64,000 bases of DNA from Sphingobium indicum B90A (GTDB taxonomy: Bacteria > Pseudomonadota > Alphaproteobacteria > Sphingomonadales > Sphingomonadaceae): the NCBI RefSeq assembly GCF_000264945.2, contig NZ_CP013070.1:434001-498000 (forward strand). Reading direction: 5' to 3'. Positions 16,974 through 25,870 of this stretch are shown here, in pieces (within the stretch, counting starts at the first letter, position 1; every line of letters starts with the position of its first letter). Made by a program: the position numbers and the translations under genes. A model generated the notes under the pieces. That model had not been told where the DNA came from and made no database searches. It saw nothing but the letters and a program-made list of their open reading frames with translations.

Positions 16974-17684
16974 ATGACCGCGCCGACCATCATCCTTGTC
17001 GAAGACGACCCGCCGCTGCGCACGCTGACGGCGCGGGCCTTGCAGGAACATGGCTATCAGGTCCGGCCGGCTTCCTCCGGTCCTGAAATGTGGGTGGCGT
17101 TCGACGCGGGGCCGGTCGATCTGGTCGTGCTGGACGTCATGCTGCCGGGCACCAACGGCATTGACCTGTGCCGCCAGATCCGGCGCAAGAGCGACGTCCC
17201 CATCATCTTCATCAGCGCCAAGGGCAGCGAAACCGACCGCATCGTCGGGCTGGAACTGGGCGCGGACGATTATCTGCCCAAGCCCTTCGGCACCCGCGAA
17301 CTGATCGCCCGCATCCGCGCCATATTGCGCCGCGTCGGCGTGGAGCGCGGCCCGGACGAGCATCGCGAGAATGAGGCGCGCTTCGACGGCTGGATCGTCA
17401 ACTTCCCCCGCCGCGAACTGCGTTCCCCCACCGGCGCCATCGTCGATCTGACCGGCGCGGAGTTCGACCTGCTGGGCAGCTTCCTCAGCCACCCGCAGCG
17501 CGTCATCGCCCGCGAAAGGCTGATCGAACTGTCCCGCACCCGCATGGGCGACAGCAGCGACCGCAGCATCGACGTGCTGGTCAGCCGCCTGCGCCGCAAG
17601 CTGACGACGGACGATCGTTCGGCGCCGATCACCACCGTTCGCGGCGTCGGATACATGTTCAATGCGGAGGTCAGCCGCGCTTGA
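16974..17684 (+). CDS. OmpR-family response regulator
   Basis: 236 aa. A canonical receiver: EDD acidic pocket (ILVEDDPPLR), phosphorylation Asp in VVLDVMLPG, switch Ser in FISAKGSE and Lys in LPKPFG. The winged helix ends in RSIDVLVSRLRRKLT and TTVRGVGYMFNAE. The stop overlaps the TTG start of the kinase at 17681, so the two form a two-component system. It is a close paralogue of the orphan regulator at 12535, especially in the DNA-binding domain. Target genes unknown; the adjacent porin or SAT are candidates only. Confidence 0.95.
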   Translation: MTAPTIILVEDDPPLRTLTARALQEHGYQVRPASSGPEMWVAFDAGPVDLVVLDVMLPGTNGIDLCRQIRRKSDVPIIFISAKGSETDRIVGLELGADDYLPKPFGTRELIARIRAILRRVGVERGPDEHRENEARFDGWIVNFPRRELRSPTGAIVDLTGAEFDLLGSFLSHPQRVIARERLIELSRTRMGDSSDRSIDVLVSRLRRKLTTDDRSAPITTVRGVGYMFNAEVSRA

Positions 17685-19000
17685 GGCGGCATGTCAGCCT
17701 GGTCGGGCAGATCTTCGCCATCCTGCTGCTGACCCTGACGATGGAATTCGCCGTCGGCGTCTTCCTGAACGAGCGGGCCAATCACCTGTCGCTCCAGGAT
17801 GACGAGGCGCGCCGCCTGGCCGAGCATCTGGTGATCGCGCGCAAGCTGCTGACCGAGCATCCGGCGGATGAGCGGCATGCCCTGTCGCTGCAACTGACCA
17901 CCGACCGCTACGACATACATTGGGCACCCTCCTCGCCCCCGCCGCCCGCCCTGGCGCCGGGGCTGGAGCGGATGCGCCGCCAGATCGTCAACTGGGAACC
18001 GACGCTGGAGCAGTCGGGCCTGTGGCTGCGCCTGGCCTCCCCAGGCCGCGTTTCGGAGATCAACGGCGGCTTGCGCCTGGCGGACGGAAGCTGGCTCTAT
18101 TTCGGCATGCGGCACAGCGGCGGCAAATGGACCTTCGCCATCGGCCGCATGGGGCTGGCGCTGATCCCGGTGCTGGCGCTGCTGATCGTCGGCGGCATCA
18201 TGATCCGGCGGACGCTGGCCCCGTTGCGCGACCTTACCCGCGCCACCGAGCGCATCGGCCTGAGCGACGAAGTGATCGTGGAGGAGGGCGGGTCCAACGA
18301 CGTCCGCAACCTCATCCGCGCCTTCAACGCCATGCAGAAGCGCATCCATCGCCTGATCACCGAACGGACGGAGACGCTGGCGGCGGTCGGCCACGACATG
18401 CGCACGCCGCTCGCCCGGTTGCGGCTGCGGCTGGAGAACCTGCCCGACAATGAGGCGCGGGAGGCGATCGAGGGCGACCTTACCGAAATGGGGGAGATGA
18501 TCGATTCGCTGCTCGCCTTCCTGGGCGGAGAGAAGAATGGCGAGCCGGCGGTGCGCACCGATCTCGCCGTGCTGGCGGCGACAGTGGTCGACGCCTTCCA
18601 GGATCAGGGCAGGCAGGTCGATTATGTCGGGCCCGACCATCTGGAAATGGAGGTGCGCTCGCTCACCTTGCGCCGGGCGGTCGTCAACCTCGTCGAAAAT
18701 GCGCTGCATTATGGCAGCCGGGCGCGGGTCACGCTGGAACGCCGCGACCGGGAAGTGCTGATCCGCGTCGACGATGACGGCCCCGGCATTCCCCGCGACA
18801 AGCTGGACGAGGTGCTCAAGCCCTTTACCCGCCTGGACGAGGCGCGGCAGCGCAACACGCGGGGGCTGGGCCTGGGCCTGGCCATCGTTGCGCGGGCGGT
18901 GGAACTGGAGGGGGGCCAGCTGACCCTCGCCAACAGGCCCGAAGGCGGATTGCGGGCGGAAATCTGCCTGCATCTTCCGGCCGAAGCGCAAAAGCGCTGA
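17681..19000 (+). CDS. sensor histidine kinase
   Basis: 439 aa inner-membrane kinase. The first helix is near residues 8-29, a ~125-residue periplasmic domain follows, the second helix (LALIPVLALLIVGGIMI) is near 160, then HAMP (RRTLAPLRDLTRATERIG), the H box AVGHDMRTPLARLRLR, N box VNLVENALHYG, and G boxes DDGPGIP and GLGLGLAIV. TTG at 17681 overlaps the regulator stop (TTGA), so expression is coupled to it. Signal unknown: the periplasmic domain has no recognisable binding fold. Confidence 0.92.
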   Translation: MRRHVSLVGQIFAILLLTLTMEFAVGVFLNERANHLSLQDDEARRLAEHLVIARKLLTEHPADERHALSLQLTTDRYDIHWAPSSPPPPALAPGLERMRRQIVNWEPTLEQSGLWLRLASPGRVSEINGGLRLADGSWLYFGMRHSGGKWTFAIGRMGLALIPVLALLIVGGIMIRRTLAPLRDLTRATERIGLSDEVIVEEGGSNDVRNLIRAFNAMQKRIHRLITERTETLAAVGHDMRTPLARLRLRLENLPDNEAREAIEGDLTEMGEMIDSLLAFLGGEKNGEPAVRTDLAVLAATVVDAFQDQGRQVDYVGPDHLEMEVRSLTLRRAVVNLVENALHYGSRARVTLERRDREVLIRVDDDGPGIPRDKLDEVLKPFTRLDEARQRNTRGLGLGLAIVARAVELEGGQLTLANRPEGGLRAEICLHLPAEAQKR

Positions 19001-19105
19001 TCCAAGGGCGCTGACAAAGAGAATCTGCCTGCCCCCAAGCAAAACTCATTTACCGCGAAGCAACATGCCGCGCTATGCCGGGCGCCTGTATCGAAAGAGG
19101 CGCTT

Positions 19106-20110
19106 ATGACGGCAGAAGGCGAAAAGGAAATCGCCCAGGGTTATTGGGACATCGATCGGCTGGCGGCCGAACTGGGCGCGGTGCGGCGGCGTTGGCGGCA
19201 GGGGCAGGACCATCATGCCGAATATGGCGCGGAGGGTTTCCCCTCCCGCGCCACGCTGACCAAGATCATGGAGGCTTTGTGCGGCGCGCTGTTTCCGCTG
19301 CGCCTCGGTCCCAGCTTCGTGCGCCTGCATAATGAGGACGCCTATGTCGCCCAGACCCTTCAAACGGTGCTGAGCCGCCTCTACGGGCAGATCCGGCTGG
19401 AACTCATCTATGCGATGAAGGGGGAGCCGGCCGAGCATGTGGACCGGGAGGCGTCCCGCATCATCGGCAGTTTCGCCGACAGCCTTCCCGCGCTGCGCGA
19501 ATTGCTGGACAGCGATGTGGAGGCGGCCTTCCTGGGCGATCCGGCGGCGCGCAGCGTGGACGAGGTGCTGATCTGCTATCCATCCATGATGGCGATCATC
19601 CACCATCGGCTGGCGCACCGGCTCCACCAATCGGGCGCGCCGCTGGTGGCGCGGATCATCTCCGAAATCGCGCATGGCAGCACGGGGATCGACATCCATC
19701 CCGGCGCGAAGATCGGCCGCAGCTTCTTCATCGACCATGGCACCGGCGTGGTCATCGGCGAAACCGCCATCGTCGGCGACCGGGTGCGCATCTACCAGGG
19801 CGTGACGCTGGGCGCGCGCAGCTTTCCGGCGGACGAGAAGGGCGCGCTGGAAAAGGCCCTGCCGCGCCATCCGATCATCGAGGACGATGTGGTGATCTAT
19901 GCCGGGGCGACGATATTGGGGCGCATCATCATCGGCAGCCGGTCGGTGATCGGCGGCAATGTCTGGCTGACCGACAGCGTGCCCGCCGACAGCAATGTCC
20001 GCCAGGCCAAGGCCCATTATGAAGTGACCAGCCGGGTCGAGGTTTCCGCGCCTCACCGCGTCCACGCTTTGCTGGATGAAGGCCGCGACGGCATCGCGGA
20101 GAATATCTAG
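19106..20110 (+). CDS. serine O-acetyltransferase (EpsC/CysE type)
   Basis: 334 aa. The N-terminal ~150 residues are helical; the C-terminal left-handed beta-helix carries GSTGIDIHPGAKIGRSFFID, HGTGVVIGETAIVGD and the active-site His residues typical of SATs, ending in GGNVWLTDSVPAD. It transfers acetyl from acetyl-CoA to serine for cysteine synthesis. It is longer than CysE of E. coli (273), matching the EpsC subtype. AGAGG lies six bases before the ATG. There is no cysteine synthase gene adjacent. Confidence 0.9.
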   Translation: MTAEGEKEIAQGYWDIDRLAAELGAVRRRWRQGQDHHAEYGAEGFPSRATLTKIMEALCGALFPLRLGPSFVRLHNEDAYVAQTLQTVLSRLYGQIRLELIYAMKGEPAEHVDREASRIIGSFADSLPALRELLDSDVEAAFLGDPAARSVDEVLICYPSMMAIIHHRLAHRLHQSGAPLVARIISEIAHGSTGIDIHPGAKIGRSFFIDHGTGVVIGETAIVGDRVRIYQGVTLGARSFPADEKGALEKALPRHPIIEDDVVIYAGATILGRIIIGSRSVIGGNVWLTDSVPADSNVRQAKAHYEVTSRVEVSAPHRVHALLDEGRDGIAENI

Positions 20111-20131
20111 GGCAGCGCCAAGCGCCTCGTG

Positions 20132-20210
20132 CTCCTGCGCAGGCAGGAGCCCAGTTCCGCGCTTGACGTGATAAGGCAAAGCCTGAACTGGGTTCCTGCC
20201 TGCGCAGGAA
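20132..20210. repeat. REP-like inverted repeat between convergent genes
   Basis: Two 25-base arms (CTCCTGCGCAGGCAGGAGCC and its near-perfect complement, each with its own internal palindrome CCTGCGCAGG) separated by 29 bases. The position between two convergent genes suggests a bidirectional terminator as well as a REP element. Confidence 0.75.
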
Positions 20211-20224
20211 CAGGCTGTGCATGA

Positions 20225-21877
20225 TCAGTTTGCGCAGCTATCCCCATCCCCGGCGATCAGGTCCAGGCAGCGCCCGTCGATCTGATCCTTCGGCACCGGC
20301 AGTCCGATCAACGCCGCCAGCGTCGGCAATATGTCCGCCGTCTCCACGCCCAGCGGCTGTTCGAAATGAACCAGCCCCTTGCGCCAGAACAGGATCGGCA
20401 CGCGGCGGTCCGTGTCCCAGGGCGAACCATGGGTCGCGACATAGCCCATCACCGCCGCTTCGGGGATCGACATGATGCGGGGTTTCAGCAGCAGCAGCAG
20501 GTCGCCCGACCGCTGCGGGTCGAAGCTGGCGCGGGCCTCCTCTATCAGCGACCAGCTTTCCGGCGGGCCGGAGGGGGAGGGGGTGGCCGCGATCTCCGCC
20601 CTGGTGAACACGGTCTGCACCTGCGGATGGGCGCGCAGCAGGGCCAGCGTCGCCGCCTCCACCTTGGTCCGCTGCGCAGCGGTGAGGCCCTTGTCGAAAT
20701 AAAGATCGCCTGACGGGCCGTCGCCCCAGATCAATCTCTTGCCGCTGATGCCGGTCTTCTCCGCGATGGCGGCGGACAGCGCCTTGGGCGTCAGAGCCTT
20801 GTCGACGCGCTGCTCCATCGGCATGGCGTTCAGCCGGTGGCGTTCGGGCAGGTCGTGGCCGCCATGGTCGGCGGTCAGCATCACCACATAGTCCAGCCCA
20901 TCCTTGTCCAGCCGGTCGAAAAAGGCGCCCAGTTCGCGGTCCAGCCGGTCGACCTGGATGCAGCTTTCCGTCCCCTCCGTGCCGTAGGCGTGGCCGATAT
21001 AATCGGTGGCCGACAGGCCGATGGAGATGATGTCGGTCTGCGCCTGACGCCCCAGCGCCATGGCCTCTATCGCGGCGGCGGCGAAGGCCAGGGTCATCGC
21101 GTCCTGCTCCGGCGAGATGCGGAAGCCCTTGTAGTCGCCCGCCTCCCGCGCGAAGCGGCCGGTGCCCACGGTGATGCTGCCCGCCTTGACCGGGAAATCC
21201 TTGGCCGCGCATTGCGGCGGCAGTTCGAAGCCGGGATTGGGCTGGGCCAGGCGCTGGGCCATGACTTCATTGACCTTGGCCACCAGCGGCGGCGTCGCCA
21301 CCCCCTTGTAGCTGACATAGCCCTGCGGCCCGCCCAGCCACCAGACCTGATCGGCGGTCGGCCCGCCCATCATGATGGCGGCGCGGTCCTTCCCCGCCAC
21401 CGACACGACGCGGGTGGCCGGATTGGCGGCCTTCATCCGCCCGCCCAGCGTCGGCACCCGAAGATGCACCGGCGAGGCCTGATAGTCGGCGCTGCTGGTG
21501 CCCGGCTGCGCCTCGTCCTCCGCGCAATAGACCAGCTTGTCGGCGCGGGCGGCGTTCAGGTCGAACCAGCTATTGGCGATGATGCCGGTGCGCGACGGGC
21601 GGCTGCCGGTCAAGATCGTGCTGTGGCCGGGGCAGGTCTCGGTCGCGGCATGGCCCTGATAGCCGCGGGGGAAGACGACGCCCTGTTCCGTCAGCCGCCG
21701 CAGGCCGCCCGTATAATATTGGCGATATTCGCTGAACAGGTCGGCGGAAAACTGGTCGACGGAGATGGCGACGATCAGCTTGGGCGGAGTGGCGGGAGCG
21801 GCGGGCTGAACCGGGCCTTGGGCCATGGCGGGCAGCGAAGCGGCGAGAAGCAGCGCGGCCGCGACATTCTTCAACAT
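20225..21877 (-). CDS. secreted alkaline phosphatase-superfamily protein (PafA-like)
   Basis: 550 aa. A signal peptide (MLKNVAAALLLAASLPAMAQ) precedes the domain. The nucleophile Thr lies in AATETCPGHSTILTG, the first metal Asp in AISVDQFSADL (with VAIS before it), and the last metal site in MLTADHGGHDLPERH. The arrangement matches PafA-type phosphate-irrepressible phosphatases rather than PhoA. Acts in the periplasm on phosphomonoesters. GAAGG, nine bases upstream, selects 21877 over 21895 as the start. It is divergent from the DsbD gene. Confidence 0.85.
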   Translation of the reverse strand: MLKNVAAALLLAASLPAMAQGPVQPAAPATPPKLIVAISVDQFSADLFSEYRQYYTGGLRRLTEQGVVFPRGYQGHAATETCPGHSTILTGSRPSRTGIIANSWFDLNAARADKLVYCAEDEAQPGTSSADYQASPVHLRVPTLGGRMKAANPATRVVSVAGKDRAAIMMGGPTADQVWWLGGPQGYVSYKGVATPPLVAKVNEVMAQRLAQPNPGFELPPQCAAKDFPVKAGSITVGTGRFAREAGDYKGFRISPEQDAMTLAFAAAAIEAMALGRQAQTDIISIGLSATDYIGHAYGTEGTESCIQVDRLDRELGAFFDRLDKDGLDYVVMLTADHGGHDLPERHRLNAMPMEQRVDKALTPKALSAAIAEKTGISGKRLIWGDGPSGDLYFDKGLTAAQRTKVEAATLALLRAHPQVQTVFTRAEIAATPSPSGPPESWSLIEEARASFDPQRSGDLLLLLKPRIMSIPEAAVMGYVATHGSPWDTDRRVPILFWRKGLVHFEQPLGVETADILPTLAALIGLPVPKDQIDGRCLDLIAGDGDSCAN

Positions 21878-21954
21878 TATGCGATACCTTCTCATGCCTT
21901 GACGGCGGAAGCATCGAGACCTAGCCCCCTTGCGTCCACCGGAACAGAGGCCCG

Positions 21955-23976
21955 ATGCGGATTTTTCATGTCCTTCTGATGACAATGCTTTTGCTGTTCG
22001 CGCCCGCCGCAGCGCAGGCGCAGGGCGCGTTCGGCGGAGGCGCGCCGCATATCGCGGCGGAACTGACGGCGGAAAGCGCCGTGCCGCAGCCGGGCAAGGA
22101 CGCCGCCATCGCCTTTTCCATGACGCCAGAGCCGGGCTGGCACGGCTATTGGCAGAATCCGGGCGACGCGGGCCTGGGCATGACCGTCAAATGGACGCTG
22201 CCAAAGGGAGTCGCCATCGGCCCGTTGCGCTATCCGGTGCCGGAAACATTGCTGATCTCCGGCCTGATGAACCATGTCTATGAAGGCCCCTATGGCGTGC
22301 TGGCGAAGCTGACCGTCGCGCCGGACGTGCCCCTGGGCACGAAGCTGCCGATCCGGGTCCGCGCCGACTGGCTGGCCTGCACGGACAAGGTCTGCGTGCC
22401 GGAGGGAGCCGATCTGGCGCTGGACCTGATCGCGGGCGACGGCGCGATCCTGCCGGGCGGCAGGGCGCAGTTCGACGGCTGGCGCAGCCACCTGCCGCGT
22501 CCGCTGGGCAGCGAGGCAAGCTATGCCGTCGCCGACGGCCGCCTGCGCCTGTCCGTGCCCTTTCCGGCGGCGGCCAGCGCCCGCGACGTCCATCTCTTCG
22601 CGCTGGCCGACGGCCTCACCCGCTATGCCGCCCCGCAGAGCGTCACGCGGCAGGGCGACCGGCTGATCATCGAAACCGAAGCCGGACAGGGCCTGAAATC
22701 CGGTCCGGTGCAGGCCGTGCTGCGCACCGGCGACCATGTCGGCTTCCTGCTGACGGCCCGGCCGGGCGCCGTCCCCGCCGCCCGCTCCGCCACGGCGCAG
22801 ACCGTCCTGATTGCGCTGGGCGGCGCGCTGCTCGGCGGCCTGCTGCTCAACATCATGCCCTGCGTCTTCCCGATCCTCGGCCTCAAGGCGATGAAGCTCG
22901 CCCGCGCAGGCGGCGACGAGCGCGCCGTCCGGCGGGAAGCATGGGCCTACAGCCTCGGCATCATCCTCACCTGCCTCGCTTTGGGCGGCCTGCTGCTTGG
23001 CCTGCGCGCCGCCGGTGCGGCGGTGGGCTGGGCCTTCCAGTTGCAGGATCCGCGCATCATCCTGCTGCTGCTGCTGCTGGTGACGGCGATCACGCTGAAC
23101 CTTGCCGGGCTGTTCGAACTGAGCGCTTTCGGCGGCGGCGACCGTCTGGCGGGGAAGGGCGGCGCGACCGGCGCATTCTGGACCGGCGCGTTGGTCGCCT
23201 TCGTCGCGACGCCCTGCACCGGCCCGTTCATGGGCGCGGCCATGGGGGCCGCCCTAGTCCTGCCGATTGGCGCGGCGCTGGCGATCTTCGCGGGGCTTGG
23301 CCTTGGCCTGGCGCTGCCCTTCCTGGCGCTGGCCCATATTCCCGCGCTCCGCACCCGCCTGCCCAAACCGGGGCCGTGGATGGGGCGGCTCCAGAAGATA
23401 TTGGCCATTCCCATGGCGCTGACCGCGCTCGGCCTGCTGTGGCTGCTCGGCCAGCAAAGGGGCGTTCCGGCGATCCTGCTGGGCCTCGGCGCGGCGGCGG
23501 CTCTTGCAATCGGCCTGTGGTGGCTGGGGCGGCGGCAGCTTCATGGCCGGCGCGGCGGACTGGCGGTGGCCTGCGCGGCGCTGATCCTCTTCGCGGGAAC
23601 CGCAATCCTGCTCCCCACCCATGCCCCTGCCGCTGCGGCTTCGGAAAAGGGCGTGCCCTTCGACGAAGCCCGCCTCGCCAGCCTGCGCGCCGCCGGAAAG
23701 CCGGTTTTCCTCTACTTCACCGCCGACTGGTGCCTCACCTGCAAGGCGAATGAAGCCGCTGCCATCGACCGCGACGAAACCCGCGCCGCCTTCGAAAAGG
23801 CGGGCGTCACGGTAATGGTGGGCGACTGGACCAATGCCGATCCCGCCATCACCCGCTTCCTGGAAGGGCAGGGGCGTTCCGGCGTCCCGCTCTACCTCTG
23901 GTACGCGCCGGGCAGGGAGGCGCGGACATTGCCCCAGCTCCTCACCCCCGCCACGCTGACCGCTCTGGTGTCGTGA
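21955..23976 (+). CDS. DsbD/ScsB-type thiol:disulfide interchange protein
   Basis: 673 aa. A signal peptide leads into an N-terminal periplasmic domain with a Cys pair (LACTDKVCVPEG, near residue 140), a central multi-span region with MPCVFPILGLKAMKLA and ATPCTGPFMGAAMG, and a C-terminal thioredoxin domain with TADWCLTCKANE. Electrons pass from cytoplasmic thioredoxin through the membrane Cys pair to periplasmic targets. The N-domain resembles ScsB more than E. coli DsbD. Its stop overlaps the TlyA start (TGATG), so the two are coupled. Confidence 0.9.
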   Translation: MRIFHVLLMTMLLLFAPAAAQAQGAFGGGAPHIAAELTAESAVPQPGKDAAIAFSMTPEPGWHGYWQNPGDAGLGMTVKWTLPKGVAIGPLRYPVPETLLISGLMNHVYEGPYGVLAKLTVAPDVPLGTKLPIRVRADWLACTDKVCVPEGADLALDLIAGDGAILPGGRAQFDGWRSHLPRPLGSEASYAVADGRLRLSVPFPAAASARDVHLFALADGLTRYAAPQSVTRQGDRLIIETEAGQGLKSGPVQAVLRTGDHVGFLLTARPGAVPAARSATAQTVLIALGGALLGGLLLNIMPCVFPILGLKAMKLARAGGDERAVRREAWAYSLGIILTCLALGGLLLGLRAAGAAVGWAFQLQDPRIILLLLLLVTAITLNLAGLFELSAFGGGDRLAGKGGATGAFWTGALVAFVATPCTGPFMGAAMGAALVLPIGAALAIFAGLGLGLALPFLALAHIPALRTRLPKPGPWMGRLQKILAIPMALTALGLLWLLGQQRGVPAILLGLGAAAALAIGLWWLGRRQLHGRRGGLAVACAALILFAGTAILLPTHAPAAAASEKGVPFDEARLASLRAAGKPVFLYFTADWCLTCKANEAAAIDRDETRAAFEKAGVTVMVGDWTNADPAITRFLEGQGRSGVPLYLWYAPGREARTLPQLLTPATLTALVS

Positions 23977-24740
23977 TGGCCAAGGTGCGCGCCGACCAAC
24001 TGCTCGTGGACAATGGCCTGGCGGAGAGCCGCGCCCGCGCCCAGGCGCTGATCCTCGCCGGTCTCGTCTTCCTGGGCGACCGGAAGATCGACAAGGCGGG
24101 CCAGCAGGTCGCCGCCGACGCCGAACTGGAGGTGAAGGGCCGCGACCATCCCTGGGTGTCGCGGGGCGGCATCAAGCTCGCCCATGCGCTGGAGCATTTC
24201 GAGATCGACGTGACCGGCGCCGTCGCCATCGACGTCGGCAGTTCGACCGGCGGCTTCACCGACGTGTTGCTCGCCCACGGCGCGGCGCGGGTCTATGCGG
24301 TGGACAGCGGCACCAACCAGCTTGCGTGGAAGCTGCGGTCCGACCCCCGCGTCATCGTGCATGAACAGACCAGCGCCCGCATCCTGACCGCCGACCATGT
24401 GCCGGAGCCGGTGGACATCATCGTCTGCGACGCCAGCTTCATCTCCCTCGCCAAGGTGCTGGAGCGCCCCATGGGCTTCGCCCGCCCCGGCGCGCGCCTG
24501 ATCGCCCTCATCAAGCCGCAGTTCGAGGCGGGGCGGGAGGAAGTCGGCAAGGGCGGCGTCGTGCGCGATCCCGCCATCCATGAACGGGTGTGCGGCGAAG
24601 TGCGGGATTGGGCGCTTTCCAGGGGGTGGCAGGTCGAAGGCATCGTCGCCAGCCCGATCACCGGACCCCAGGGCAATGTCGAATTTCTCCTCTCCGCATA
24701 TTTGGCGGATAATCCCCCCCTGTTCGTTTCGCCGCTATAG
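23976..24740 (+). CDS. TlyA-family 2'-O-methyltransferase (RNA)
   Basis: 254 aa. The N-terminal S4 RNA-binding domain (KVRADQLLVDNGLAESRARA) joins a SAM-methyltransferase domain with IDVGSSTGGFTDVLL, YAVDSG, and the K-D-K-E catalytic set suggested by WVSRGGIKL, VCDASFIS and KPQFEAGRE. TlyA methylates the 2'-hydroxyl of cytidines in rRNA; some members act as haemolysin-like proteins. The GTG at 23973 is not used because ATG at 23976 overlaps the DsbD stop. Precise target unknown. Confidence 0.9.
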   Translation: MAKVRADQLLVDNGLAESRARAQALILAGLVFLGDRKIDKAGQQVAADAELEVKGRDHPWVSRGGIKLAHALEHFEIDVTGAVAIDVGSSTGGFTDVLLAHGAARVYAVDSGTNQLAWKLRSDPRVIVHEQTSARILTADHVPEPVDIIVCDASFISLAKVLERPMGFARPGARLIALIKPQFEAGREEVGKGGVVRDPAIHERVCGEVRDWALSRGWQVEGIVASPITGPQGNVEFLLSAYLADNPPLFVSPL

Positions 24741-24799
24741 TAACCATCTGCGACAAACGTCCGTTTGAGTCGCTTGCAAAGGCCGATTAGCCCGATCCC

Positions 24800-25858
24800 A
24801 TGCGCACCATCCTGCCTATCTTCCTGATTGCGCTCACCCTTTCCGCCTGCGGCGGTCAAAAGGAGAAGAAGGCGCGCCCCCCGGCATTGGTGGAGGCCGC
24901 GCCGATCGCGTCCGAAACCTTCACCGACAATCTGGACGCCGTCGGCACCGCCTTCGCCAATGAGCAGGTGGTGCTGTCCGCCCCGGTGACGGAGCGCATC
25001 ACCTCCCTCAATTTCAGCGACGGCGGCTATGTCGGCAAGGGGCAGGTGATCGCGACCCTGGCGGCCGGACAGGAGCGGGCCGAACTCGCCGCCGCCCAGG
25101 CGCAGGCGCTGGCCGCCCAGCAGCAACTGGATCGCATCCAGGCGTTGAAGACGCGGGGCTTCGCGACCGCGGCCAGCCTGGACAGCCAGGTCGCGCTGGC
25201 CAATGCCGCCCGCGCCAGCGCGCAGCAGGCCCGCGCCTCCATCGGCGACCGCGTGGTGCGCGCGCCCTTCTCCGGCTGGGTCAGCCTGCGCACCGTGTCC
25301 CCCGGCGCCATCGTCACCGCCGGGACGCCCATCGCCACGGTCAGCGACATTTCGCGGATCAAGCTGGACTTCACCATTCCCGAAACCCGCCTGTCGATGG
25401 TTCGGGAAGGGCAGGCGATCAAGGCGGTCTCCGCCGCCTGGCCCGACCGGCCCTTCACCGGCACCATCGCCACCATCGACCCGGTGATCGACCCCGCCAC
25501 CCGCGCCGTCCGGATCAGGGCGATCCTGCCCAATCCCGACCGCGCCCTGAAGCCCGGCATGCTGCTGACCGTCAACGTCATCGCGAAGCAGCGCCAGTCG
25601 CTGTCCGTGCCCGAACTGGCGGTGGTGGGCGATGGCGAGGATCGCTTCGTCTTCGTGGTGGAGGACGGCAAGGCCAAGCGAACCAAGGTCGACACCGGCA
25701 TCCGCCAGAACGGCCTGGTCGAGATATTGGGCGGCGTGAAGGCGGGCCAGACCGTCGTCACCGACGGCGTCGTCAAGCTGACCGACGGCGTGCCGGTGCG
25801 CCTGCCGGGCGACAAGCCGGAGGCGAAGAGCGCGAGCGCCGGCCGGGCGGCCGGTTAA
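24800..25858 (+). CDS. RND efflux periplasmic adaptor lipoprotein
   Basis: 352 aa. The lipoprotein signal ends at LSAC (residue 17), anchoring it to the inner membrane. A biotinyl-like fold and an alpha-hairpin with coiled coil (QAQALAAQQQLDRIQALKTR) follow, then a beta-barrel domain (VRAPFSGWVSLRTVSPGAIV). It links the inner-membrane pump to the outer-membrane channel. The pump gene follows after 12 bases. No channel gene is in the operon, so an unlinked TolC-type protein is probably used. Confidence 0.93.
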   Translation: MRTILPIFLIALTLSACGGQKEKKARPPALVEAAPIASETFTDNLDAVGTAFANEQVVLSAPVTERITSLNFSDGGYVGKGQVIATLAAGQERAELAAAQAQALAAQQQLDRIQALKTRGFATAASLDSQVALANAARASAQQARASIGDRVVRAPFSGWVSLRTVSPGAIVTAGTPIATVSDISRIKLDFTIPETRLSMVREGQAIKAVSAAWPDRPFTGTIATIDPVIDPATRAVRIRAILPNPDRALKPGMLLTVNVIAKQRQSLSVPELAVVGDGEDRFVFVVEDGKAKRTKVDTGIRQNGLVEILGGVKAGQTVVTDGVVKLTDGVPVRLPGDKPEAKSASAGRAAG

Positions 25859-25870
25859 GGGAGGCGGGCC